Shown here piece by piece: positions 33,354 to 41,977 of a stretch of 64,000 nucleotides of DNA (the first letter of the stretch is position 1; each line of letters opens with the position of its first letter). A program made the position numbers and the translations under genes. This DNA comes from Piscinibacterium candidicorallinum (GTDB lineage: Bacteria; Pseudomonadota; Gammaproteobacteria; Burkholderiales; Burkholderiaceae_C), in contig NZ_CP180191.1 in NCBI RefSeq assembly GCF_047549485.1, positions 3,162,001 through 3,226,000 on the forward strand, read 5' to 3'. The notes beneath the pieces were generated by a model that worked only from the letters and a program-made list of their open reading frames with translations, searched no databases and had not been told where the DNA came from.

Positions 33354-34469
33354 ATGTTTTCCCACGACGACGAACGCTTCATGCGCATGGCCTTGGCCCA
33401 GGCCGAGGCGGCGCTATACCTCACGAGCCCGAACCCGCGGGTGGGTTGCGTGCTGGTCAAGGACGGTGCGGTCATTGGCGCGGGGCATACGCAGCGCGCG
33501 GGCGGGCCGCATGCCGAGGTGATGGCGCTGCGCGCGGCGCGCGAGGCGGGTCATGACACGGTGGGCGCCACGGCCTATGTGACGCTGGAGCCTTGCAACC
33601 ACTTCGGCCGCACGCCGCCCTGCAGCATGACGCTGCTGGAGGCGGGCGTGGCGCGGGTGATTGCCGCCGTGGAAGACCCGCACCCCGCGGCACAGGGCGG
33701 TCTGGCCCGGCTGCGCGATGCGGGCGTGGAGGTGCGCTGCGGCCTGCTGCGTGACGAAGCCACCGAGATCAACCGCGGCTTTTTGCGCCGCGCTCAGGGC
33801 GGGCTGCCCTGGGTGCGCGTGAAGGCGGCGGTGAGCCTGGATGGCCGCACGGCGCTGGCCAATGGCGTGAGCCAGTGGATCACCGGCGAGGCGGCGCGGG
33901 CCGACGGCCACCACTGGCGGGCGCGGGCCTGTGCGGTGCTCTCGGGCATCGGCACCATCCGCAAGGATGACGCGCAGCTCAATGTGCGGGCGGTGGACAC
34001 GCCGCGCCAGCCCCGCCGCATTCTGGTGGACAGCCGGTTGGAGGTCTCGCTGGAGGCGAAGCTGCTGCATTCGCACGGCGGGCCGGTGACGCTGCTGCAT
34101 GTGAGCCGGGACGCAGACAAGGAAGCCGAACTGCGCGACCGCGGCGTGCAGCTGATCCAGGTGCCCGAAGCCGCCAACAAGCCCGGCAAGGTGGATCTGC
34201 GCGCGGCCATTCAGGCGCTGGCCGATGAAGGTCTGAACGAGATCCACGTGGAAGGTGGTGGCAAGCTCAATGGCTCATTGATCGCCGCCGGCGTGGTGGA
34301 TGAGCTGCTGGTCTATGTGGCGCCGCGCCTGCTGGGCGAGGGCCCGGGCATTGCGGAGCAGCCCGCCTACAGCCTGCTGGGCGATGCGCCGCTGCTGCAG
34401 CTGCATTCGGCGCAGGTGATCGGTGAGGACGTGCGCATCCTGGCGCGCTTCCGGCCGCAGCAGGGCTAG
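33354..34469 (+). CDS. ribD: Riboflavin biosynthesis deaminase/reductase RibD
   Basis: Bifunctional enzyme of 371 residues catalysing the second and third steps of riboflavin synthesis. In the N-terminal deaminase domain the zinc ligands are H53 in PHAEVMA, C81 and C90 (PCNHFGRTPPC). The C-terminal NADPH reductase domain starts at about residue 150 (WVRVKAAVSLDGRTALANG) and includes NEIHVEGGGKLNGSLIAAGVVDEL. The gene starts 50 bp past the hsp20 terminator. It is followed within 5 bp by an unknown membrane protein gene. Confidence 0.97.
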   Translation: MFSHDDERFMRMALAQAEAALYLTSPNPRVGCVLVKDGAVIGAGHTQRAGGPHAEVMALRAAREAGHDTVGATAYVTLEPCNHFGRTPPCSMTLLEAGVARVIAAVEDPHPAAQGGLARLRDAGVEVRCGLLRDEATEINRGFLRRAQGGLPWVRVKAAVSLDGRTALANGVSQWITGEAARADGHHWRARACAVLSGIGTIRKDDAQLNVRAVDTPRQPRRILVDSRLEVSLEAKLLHSHGGPVTLLHVSRDADKEAELRDRGVQLIQVPEAANKPGKVDLRAAIQALADEGLNEIHVEGGGKLNGSLIAAGVVDELLVYVAPRLLGEGPGIAEQPAYSLLGDAPLLQLHSAQVIGEDVRILARFRPQQG

Positions 34470-34474
34470 CCCCC

Positions 34475-35026
34475 ATGCGCACGCGCTGGCTCACGTTTTG
34501 GTGGGTGCTGCTGCTCGGGGTGGTGCTGGCTGGCCTGTACTGGGGGCGGCCGATCATGGACAAGATTGGTGCGCACCTGTTCGTGATCCAGATGGCGGGT
34601 TTCGGCATCGGCCTGGGCGTGCTGACCGTGATCAGCGCCCCGCGCGTGTATCACTCGATCAAGGTGGCGGCGCTCAAAGACTTCTCCAGCCGCTATGTGG
34701 ACTTTCAGGGCGAGGTGCTGCGCCTGCATGACGACGGCGAGGCGCCCTGGCTGGATGCGCGCGACGTGCACCGCGTGCTCGGCCTGCGGGTAGACCGCCT
34801 GCCCCGCGGCTGGCCGGAAGACCACTTCCGCGCCTTCAATGCCAAGGAGGCCGGCTATTCGCTCCTGGGCTTGCAGAAACTGGTGGCACCGCTGTCCAAC
34901 CGCACCGGTGCAGCCCTGCTGCGCTGGTTCGAATTCGAGGTGCAGCGCCCATGGCTCAAGCAGCACCAGGTGCGCATCGAGGAGCCGATCCACCACAAGC
35001 CGCCGCGCCCGGGCGAGTGGAGCTGA
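34475..35026 (+). CDS. Membrane protein of unknown function, possible BRO-N-like cytosolic domain
   Basis: 183 residues with two N-terminal membrane segments (about 6-24 and 36-56) and a cytosolic C-terminal domain. The segment APWLDARDVHRVLGLRVDRLP with later GYSLLGLQKLVAPLSN resembles the Bro-N/antirepressor fold (DV..VLG pattern), but the match is weak. The gene starts five bases after ribD and is probably co-transcribed with it. I do not recognise its function. Confidence 0.6.
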   Translation: MRTRWLTFWWVLLLGVVLAGLYWGRPIMDKIGAHLFVIQMAGFGIGLGVLTVISAPRVYHSIKVAALKDFSSRYVDFQGEVLRLHDDGEAPWLDARDVHRVLGLRVDRLPRGWPEDHFRAFNAKEAGYSLLGLQKLVAPLSNRTGAALLRWFEFEVQRPWLKQHQVRIEEPIHHKPPRPGEWS

Positions 35027-35157
35027 ACGGGCTCGACGGCTCAGGCGAGAGCGCGACGCGCCAGCCTGCATTCCTCACCCGCCCGCTCCCCTGTTTTGGG
35101 TGAGCTTGCGTGATACAGCCCTCCATATACTGCCCCGCAGATCGGGAGGGATCCAAC

Positions 35158-38100
35158 GTGTATCAAGTCAGCAAGCTGCTGGCCGGCGCAGGTATTGCGC
35201 TGGGCCTGTTGTCGTCTGCGCTGCCCGCTGCGCAGGCCGCAAGCATCACCCGCTTCACGCCGCAGGGCGAGATCATCGAAGTGCGCCAGGTGGTGGCCAA
35301 GTTCTCGGAGTCCATGGTGCGCTTTGGCGACCCCAAGGCCGCCGACCCCTTCAATGTGGACTGCGCCGCCCCGGGTGCGGGCCGCTGGATTGATGACACC
35401 ACCTGGTCCTATGACTTCGTGGACGATCTGCCACCCGGACTGCGCTGCAGCTTTGCGCTCAAGCCCGAGACCAAGACGCTCGCCGGCAATGCGCTGACTG
35501 GCACCACGCGCTTCGCCTTCGACACCGGCGGCCCCTACCTGCGCAGCAGCCGGCCCTACCGCGAGGCGGGCAGCATTGACGAGCACCAAGTCTTCCTGCT
35601 GACCCTATCCGGCCCTGCAGTACCGGAGTCGATCACGGCATCGGCGTACTGCCAGATTGAAGGTGTGGCCGACCGCGTGCCGCTGAAGCTGTTCACCGGC
35701 AAGCAGCGCGACGAGTACCTGGACGCTGCTTACTGGTGGCGCCGCAGCAAGTACAAGCCCAACAAGGAAGAGGCCGCACGCCGCCAGCGCGACGAAGCGC
35801 GCACGGTGGTGGCGCAGTGCGCGCAGGCCGCAGGCCCCAAGGCCAAGGTCTCGCTGGTCTGGGGCCCCGGCGTGAAGACGGCCTCGGGCGTGGCCACAAC
35901 TAAGACGCAGGTCTACAGCTTCACGGTGCGCGAGCCCTTCACGGCCAGCATGACCTGCACGCGCGAGAACGCCCAGGCGCCCTGCACGCCGATCCTGCCG
36001 ATCACCGTGCAATTCACTGCCGGCGTGCCGCGCGAGGTGGCCGAGAAGTTCCGGCTCAAGACCCCGGACGGCAGCCGCAAGCCCGACCTGCCCAAGGAAG
36101 ACCGCGGTGCGATCAACCAGATCAGCTTTGCGCCGCCTCTGCCGGAAGCTGCAGAACTGCTGATCGAGGCGCCGAGCACGGTTAAGGACGAGTCGGGCCG
36201 CACGTTGGCCAACGCCAGCTTCTTTCCGCTGAAGACCAAGACGGCTGATGCGCCGCCCCTGGCCAAGTTCGCCAGCGGCGTGTTCGGCGTGCTGGAGTTC
36301 AACAACGCCCCCGCCCTGCCCGTGACGGTGCGCCGGATCGAGCTGCCCAAGGGCGCCGGCAGTCCCTATGTGCGGCGCATGAAGGTGGAAGACGACGCCA
36401 AGATCCTCGAATGGCTGGCCACCCTGCGCCGCTACGACCGGACCGACGCACCCTACAACGCCGACAGCCGCGACCAGTCCATGCTCAAGGGCCAGGGGGC
36501 CGAGGTCATCCCGCTGCCGGCCCCCAAGACCGAAGCCAAGGCCGACGCCTATCCCTTCGAGGTGGTGGGCGTGCCCTTCAAGGACCCGGGCTTCTATGTG
36601 GTGGAGCTGGAGAGCCTCAAGCTCGGCGAGTCTTTGCTGGCGCGCAAGCAGCCGATGTTTGTGCGCACATCGAGCCTCGTCACGAATATGGCGGTGCACT
36701 TCCGGCTCGGGCACGAGAATGCCGCGGTGTGGGTGACGACTCTGGACAAGGCGCAGGCTGTGGCCGATGCCGAGGTACGCATCACCGACTGCAATGGCAA
36801 GCGCGTGTGGCAGGGCGCCACCGACAAGGACGGCATCGCACGCGTGCCGCTGGCGCTGGAGAACCCGCGCTGCAGCCGCAACAACGACTATGACGCACCG
36901 CGCTACCTCGTCAGCGCGCGCAAGAAGCTGCCGGATGGCCGCACCGACCTGGCCTTCGTGCTCTCCACCTGGAACCAGGGCATCGAGACCTGGCGTTTCA
37001 ATGTGCCCACCGGCTGGGAGCGCACGGGCAAGCTGCGCGCCCACGCGGTGCTGGACCGCGACCTGCTGCGCGCCGGCGAGACCGTGTCGCTCAAGGCCTA
37101 TCTGCGTACCGAGAACAGCCGCGGCCTGAATCTGCTGCCGCTCGAACGCCTGCCCAGGACGGTAAAGATCACGCATGAGGGCTCGCAGCAGGAATTTGTG
37201 CTGCCGCTGGCCTGGACCGGCTCGCGCTTTGCCACGGCCAGCTGGGCCGTGCCCAAGGATGCCAAGCTCGGCAGCTATTCCATGACGGTGCAGGTGCCGC
37301 CAGCCAACCCGGGGCCGGCGGCCAAGCGCGCGCGCAATGCCGAGCTGGATGACGACGATGAATCCGGCCCCGGTGTGCGCACGATGAGCCTGGGCATGCT
37401 GCGGGTGGAGGAGTTCCGCCTGCCGACCATGACCGGCCGCGTGCGCCCTGCGGCCAAGGACGCCAAGACCCCGGCCCCTGCGGTGCTGGTGAACCCGCGC
37501 GAACTGCCGGTGGCGGTGAATCTGGACTATCTCTCCGGCGGGCCAGCCGCCAACCATCCAGTGCGGGTGTCCGCCATGCTGCGCGATGCCGGCGTGGACT
37601 TTGCGGACTACGACGGCTTTGCCTTTGCGCAGGAACGCCGCCGCAGTGATGAAGAAGGCGAGCAGGCGCCGCCGCAGCGCATCGTGGCCAACAAGCTGCC
37701 GCTCACGCTCAACAAGGGCGGCACAGGCACGGTCACGCTCAAGGACCTGCCCGCCGTCAAGCGCGCGAGCGATCTGGTCCTTGAAGCCACCTATGCCGAC
37801 GCCAATGGCGAGGTGCAGACCCTGAGCCACACGGCCCGCGTCTGGCCGGCCGGTGTGGTGGTGGGCATCAAGGTGGGCGGCTGGGTGAGTGTGGGCTCTG
37901 CGCTTGCCGGGCAGGTGCTGGTGCTCGATACCGCGGGCAAACCGGTGGCGGGCAAGGCCATCGAGGTGGAAGCCACCCTGCGCAACACCCAGAGCTACCG
38001 CAAGCGCCTGGTGGGCGGCTTCTACGCCTACGACAACACCGAGAACAGCAAGAGTCTGGGCACCGTGTGCAAGGGCAAGACGGATGCGCGCGGTCTCGTG

Positions 38101-41013
38101 CTCTGCGAGATCGATCTGAAGGAAGCCGGCAACATCGAACTCACGGCCAGCAGCCGCGACGACGCCGGCAACACGGCCAGCAGCTCCACATCGGTGTGGG
38201 TGACGCGCCGCGGCGAACTCTGGTTCGACAACGATAACCACGACCGCATGGATCTGCTGCCGGAAAAGCGCCGCTACAAGCCGGGCGAGACGGCCAAGTT
38301 CCAGGTGCGCATGCCCTTCCGCTTTGCCACGGCGCTGGTGTCGGTGGAGCGTGAAGGCCTGATCGAGACCCGTGTGGTGCGCATCAATGGCCGCGACCCC
38401 ACGGTGGAAGTGCCCATCAAGCCCGAGTACGGCCCGAACGTGTACGTGAGCGTGCTGGCGGTGCGCGAGCGCCTGCGCGAGGTGCCCTGGTACAGCTTCT
38501 TCCAGTGGGGCTGGAAGGCGCCGGTGGAGTGGTGGCACGAGTGGCGCGAATACCGCAACACGCCGCAGCCCGATGCGCTGGTGGACCTGACCAAGCCCGC
38601 CTTCAAGCTGGGCATTGCCGAGATCAGCGTGGGCTTGCAAGCCAATGAACTCAAGGTGGCTGTCACGCCGGACAAGGACACCTACGCCGTGCGCGGCCAG
38701 GCCAAGGTCAAGGTGAAGGTGACTGACCCCAACGGCAAACCCCTGCCGGCCGGCACCACGGTGGCCTTTGCGGCGGTGGATCAGGCCCTGCTCGAACTCT
38801 CGCCCAACACCAGCTGGAAGCTGCTGGACGCGATGATGGCACGGCGCGACTACGGCATGGAGACCTTCACCGCACAGATGTATGTGGTAGGCAAGCGGCA
38901 CTTCGGCAAGAAGGCGGCGCCTCCGGGCGGTGGCGGCGGCCAGGGGCAGACGCGCGAACTGTTCGACACCCTGCTGCTGTGGAACCCGGCGGTGGCGCTG
39001 GACGCCAACAGCGAGGCCACCCTCACCGTGCCGCTCAATGACAGCCTGACCAGCTTTGCGCTGGTGGCGATTGCCGACGGCGATGCCACGGGCAACTACG
39101 CGCTCTTCGGCACCGGCCGGACCAACATCCGCGTCACGCAGGACCTGCAGATCGTCTCCGGCCTGCCGCCCCTGGCGCGCGAGGGCGACACCTACAACGC
39201 TGGCATCACCCTGCGCAACACCACCAAGCGCGAGATGAATGTGGAAGTGACCGGCAAGGCCGGCGACGCCCCGCTCGAACGCAAGCAGCTCAAGCTCGCG
39301 CCGGAAACTGCACAGGAGATCAGCTGGCCGCACACGCCCGGCACGGTGGACCGGGTGGACTGGGAGATTGCCGCACGCGAACTCAACGCCCCCGCCGGCG
39401 CGAACGGTGCAACCGACCGCATCAAGCTGGCCCAGCGCATCGTGCCGGCCGTGCCCTACACGGTCCAGCAGGCCACGCTGCTGCGCGTGGACGGCACGAT
39501 CAGCCTGCCGGCCACACCGCCTGCAGACGCACTGCCGGGCAAGGCGCGCATTGATGTGAGCCTGGTGGATTCGCTCGCCAAGCCCATGCCCGGCGTACGC
39601 CGCTTCTTTGAGGAATACCCCTTCATCTGCCTGGAGCAGAAGACCAGCAAGTCCATCGGCCTGCGCGACACCAAGCTCTGGGACGGCATCATGGCCCAGC
39701 TGCCGCTGTATCTGGATGGCGATGGTCTGGCGGCCTACTTCCCCGGCGGCCGCGGCTACGACGTGCTCACGAGCTACCTGCTGGCCGCCAGCCACGAGGT
39801 GGGCTGGGCGATCCCGGCGGAGAGCCTGTCGCGCATGCAGCAGGGCCTGATCCAGTTTGTGGATGGCAAGCTGGAGCGGCCCTTCTGGTCACCACGCAGC
39901 GATCTGGAAGCACGCAAGATCGCCGCGATCGAAGCGCTCTCGCGCCGCGGCGCCGCACGGCCCGAGATGCTCGACAGCATCCGCCTGAACAGCAACCTCT
40001 GGCCCACGCATCAGGTCATCGACTTCGTCAGCATCCTGCGCCGCATGCCCAACGTGAAGGACCGCGACGCCAAGCTGGCCGAGGCCTACCAGGTGCTGCG
40101 CAGCCGCCTGAACACCCAGGGCACGCGCCTGGGCTTCTCCACCGAGAAGGACGACTACTGGTGGTGGCTCATGATCAACGGCGACGCCAACATGGCCCGC
40201 CTGCTGCTGGCCATCATGACCGACCCCGCCTGGAAGGAGGATGTCGGCCGCATCGTGCAAGGGACTCTGCAGCGCCAGCAGCGCGGCGCCTGGCTCACCA
40301 CCACCGCCAACCTCTGGGGCGGCCTGGCCATCGAGAAGTTCGGCCGCGCGTTTGAATCGGCTCGCGTAGAGGGCACGACCACTGCGCAACTGGGCAGCGC
40401 GCCGGCACAGAGCGCGGCCTGGCGGCAGGACTGGGTGGCGCCGATGCGCTTTGCCTGGGGTGAGAAACCGGACCCGAATGCGCAGATCAAGGTGACGCAT
40501 GCCGGGCAAGGTGCGCCCTGGGCGACGGTATCGAGCGTGGCCGCGGTGGAACTGAAGAAGCCCTTCACCAGCGGCTACCGCATCACCAAGACCGTCACGC
40601 CCCAGGACCCGAAGGTGCCCGGCACCTTGAGCAAGGGCGATGTGCTGCGCGTGAAGATCGAGATTGATGCGCAGACCGACATGACCTGGGTGGTGATCCA
40701 GGACCCGATCCCCACCGGCGCCACGATCCTGGGCAGCGGCCTGGGCCGCGACAGCGCGATCGAATCCCAGGAGAGCAGCGAGGCGCAGGAGCAGACCTGG
40801 CGCTGGGACGGCCCGATGCTGGCCTATGTGGAACGCCTGTTCGAGGGCTACCGGGCGTATTACGAGTTTGTGCCCAAGGGCAAGTTCACGGTGGAGTACA
40901 CGGTGCGCCTGAACAGCACCGGCACCTTTGCGCTGCCGCCTACGCGGGTGGAGGCGATGTATGCGCCGGAGATGTTTGGGGAGAGTCCGAATGGGAAGGT
41001 GGTGGTGAAGTGA
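35158..41013 (+). CDS. Bacterial alpha-2-macroglobulin (YfhM-like, thioester type)
   Basis: Very large secreted protein (1951 residues), a broad-spectrum protease trap thought to guard the periplasm after cell-wall breach. The start is a GTG at 35158, eight bases after GGAGG, giving a signal peptide (LLAGAGIALGLLSSALPAAQA). No lipobox is seen, unlike E. coli YfhM, so it is probably free in the periplasm. The thioester motif CLEQ is intact at C1491-Q1494 (YPFICLEQKTSKSIG). The bait-region side contains TRELFDTLLLWNPAVALD, and the C-terminal receptor-like domain ends TRVEAMYAPEMFGESPNGKV. It is longer than E. coli YfhM (1653). pbpC lies downstream, the usual partner, but about 1 kb of repeats separates them. 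Confidence 0.95.
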   Translation: MYQVSKLLAGAGIALGLLSSALPAAQAASITRFTPQGEIIEVRQVVAKFSESMVRFGDPKAADPFNVDCAAPGAGRWIDDTTWSYDFVDDLPPGLRCSFALKPETKTLAGNALTGTTRFAFDTGGPYLRSSRPYREAGSIDEHQVFLLTLSGPAVPESITASAYCQIEGVADRVPLKLFTGKQRDEYLDAAYWWRRSKYKPNKEEAARRQRDEARTVVAQCAQAAGPKAKVSLVWGPGVKTASGVATTKTQVYSFTVREPFTASMTCTRENAQAPCTPILPITVQFTAGVPREVAEKFRLKTPDGSRKPDLPKEDRGAINQISFAPPLPEAAELLIEAPSTVKDESGRTLANASFFPLKTKTADAPPLAKFASGVFGVLEFNNAPALPVTVRRIELPKGAGSPYVRRMKVEDDAKILEWLATLRRYDRTDAPYNADSRDQSMLKGQGAEVIPLPAPKTEAKADAYPFEVVGVPFKDPGFYVVELESLKLGESLLARKQPMFVRTSSLVTNMAVHFRLGHENAAVWVTTLDKAQAVADAEVRITDCNGKRVWQGATDKDGIARVPLALENPRCSRNNDYDAPRYLVSARKKLPDGRTDLAFVLSTWNQGIETWRFNVPTGWERTGKLRAHAVLDRDLLRAGETVSLKAYLRTENSRGLNLLPLERLPRTVKITHEGSQQEFVLPLAWTGSRFATASWAVPKDAKLGSYSMTVQVPPANPGPAAKRARNAELDDDDESGPGVRTMSLGMLRVEEFRLPTMTGRVRPAAKDAKTPAPAVLVNPRELPVAVNLDYLSGGPAANHPVRVSAMLRDAGVDFADYDGFAFAQERRRSDEEGEQAPPQRIVANKLPLTLNKGGTGTVTLKDLPAVKRASDLVLEATYADANGEVQTLSHTARVWPAGVVVGIKVGGWVSVGSALAGQVLVLDTAGKPVAGKAIEVEATLRNTQSYRKRLVGGFYAYDNTENSKSLGTVCKGKTDARGLVLCEIDLKEAGNIELTASSRDDAGNTASSSTSVWVTRRGELWFDNDNHDRMDLLPEKRRYKPGETAKFQVRMPFRFATALVSVEREGLIETRVVRINGRDPTVEVPIKPEYGPNVYVSVLAVRERLREVPWYSFFQWGWKAPVEWWHEWREYRNTPQPDALVDLTKPAFKLGIAEISVGLQANELKVAVTPDKDTYAVRGQAKVKVKVTDPNGKPLPAGTTVAFAAVDQALLELSPNTSWKLLDAMMARRDYGMETFTAQMYVVGKRHFGKKAAPPGGGGGQGQTRELFDTLLLWNPAVALDANSEATLTVPLNDSLTSFALVAIADGDATGNYALFGTGRTNIRVTQDLQIVSGLPPLAREGDTYNAGITLRNTTKREMNVEVTGKAGDAPLERKQLKLAPETAQEISWPHTPGTVDRVDWEIAARELNAPAGANGATDRIKLAQRIVPAVPYTVQQATLLRVDGTISLPATPPADALPGKARIDVSLVDSLAKPMPGVRRFFEEYPFICLEQKTSKSIGLRDTKLWDGIMAQLPLYLDGDGLAAYFPGGRGYDVLTSYLLAASHEVGWAIPAESLSRMQQGLIQFVDGKLERPFWSPRSDLEARKIAAIEALSRRGAARPEMLDSIRLNSNLWPTHQVIDFVSILRRMPNVKDRDAKLAEAYQVLRSRLNTQGTRLGFSTEKDDYWWWLMINGDANMARLLLAIMTDPAWKEDVGRIVQGTLQRQQRGAWLTTTANLWGGLAIEKFGRAFESARVEGTTTAQLGSAPAQSAAWRQDWVAPMRFAWGEKPDPNAQIKVTHAGQGAPWATVSSVAAVELKKPFTSGYRITKTVTPQDPKVPGTLSKGDVLRVKIEIDAQTDMTWVVIQDPIPTGATILGSGLGRDSAIESQESSEAQEQTWRWDGPMLAYVERLFEGYRAYYEFVPKGKFTVEYTVRLNSTGTFALPPTRVEAMYAPEMFGESPNGKVVVK

Positions 41014-41099
41014 AAGCTGGTGCGATGCAGCGCTGGGACGCACGCGTTGCGTCTCGCGTCTGTTCATCGCTTGCGGCGCTGCTGCGGTTGACCGAGACA

Positions 41100-41395
41100 A
41101 TTTCAGGCGCTCCGCCCTGCACCCGGGTTTCTTTCTTTGCTCCGCCAAAGAAAGAAACCAAAGAAAGGCGGAGCCCCAACCGCGTCGGCCTGCGGCCGAT
41201 CCCCGAGTTCGGGCAGCGCCAGGCGGGAAGCGCAGAACTCGCCCTCTTTTCGGATACGCCTGCGGCGCACCCGAAAAACCGGGGCTCGGACAACTGCGCT
41301 TCATTTTCCGCCTGGCACTGCCCGGACTCGGCGCGTTTGCAGGGCGGCGGCAAGACAACACCCCTACCCCACCCTAACCCTCCCCTGTGCACAGG
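41100..41395 (+). repeat. Intergenic repeat array, left arm
   Basis: Contains a GC-rich lead (CCGCCCTGCACCCGG), the inverted repeat TTTCTTTGCTCCGCCAAAGAAAG (41127-41157), GGAAGCGCAGAACTCGCCCTC and AAAACCGGGGCTCGGACAAC. Then comes a second element CCCCACCCTAACCCTCCCCTGTGCACAGGGGAGGG (from 41370). The same blocks recur in reverse order and orientation at 41640-41930. There is no coding potential consistent with the neighbours. Confidence 0.85.
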
Positions 41396-41639
41396 GGAGG
41401 GAATCGCTCGGGATTCCGATGCGTGTGGCGGCGGGACACCTGCGCGGACCGCGGATCACTTAATCGTGGCTGCACAGCCTCGCTGCGCTTGCCGTACGCG
41501 CGTGTGCGCGGTTGCGATCACCGGCACGGTTACTGCGGGTTTCAGTTCCAGCTCAAGTTCAAGTGCCACAGCCCGTACTGGCGCACTCGCGCATGCGGTC
41601 AACAGCGAAGCTCCACTTCGAGCCGACGCCCTCCCTCCA
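41396..41639. other. Spacer between the inverted repeat arms
   Basis: About 245 bp with no gene and no clear promoter. It contains a low-complexity stretch TTCCAGCTCAAGTTCAAG. Confidence 0.4.
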
Positions 41640-41930
41640 ATCCCCTCCCCTGAAACCAGGGGAGGGTCAGGGTGGGGTTCAGCTTGTGAACTTCCTCGCC
41701 CTTCGGAAGCGCCGCTGCTTGCTGCGGATTGGCCGAAAGAGAAGCGCAGTTGTTCGAGCCCCGGTTTTTGGCTCGCGCGCAGCGTGGGCCAAAAGAGGGC
41801 GAGTTCTGCGCTTCCGGCCGATCCGCAGCAAACAGCGGGAACCCTGCGCAGCAGGGCGCTTTCGGGGCCCCGCCTTTCTTTGCCTACTTTCTTTGGCGGA
41901 GCAAAGAAAGTAGGGCGGGTGCAGGGCGCA
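41640..41930 (-). repeat. Intergenic repeat array, right (inverted) arm
   Basis: Read on the minus strand it matches the left arm: CCGCCCTGCACCC-like GCGCCCTGCACCCGCCCTAC, CTTTCTTTGCTCCGCCAAAG, GGAAGCGCAGAACTCGCCCTC, AAAAACCGGGGCTCGAACAA. The ACCCCACCCTGACCCTCCCC / GGGGAGGG element lies at its inner end (41640-41690). Block order is conserved, so the two arms form a large imperfect inverted repeat. Confidence 0.85.
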
Positions 41931-41977
41931 GCGCCTGCGGATGCATCGATCGCCAACGCCGCGCGAGGATGCGAGCG

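Noticed and set aside
35605..39795. 1396-codon open frame on the minus strand inside the alpha-2-macroglobulin gene
   Set aside because: It is the antisense shadow of a GC-rich gene with third-position bias. The translation is Arg/His/Gly/Ala-rich without domains, while the plus strand encodes a recognisable protein with an intact thioester motif.
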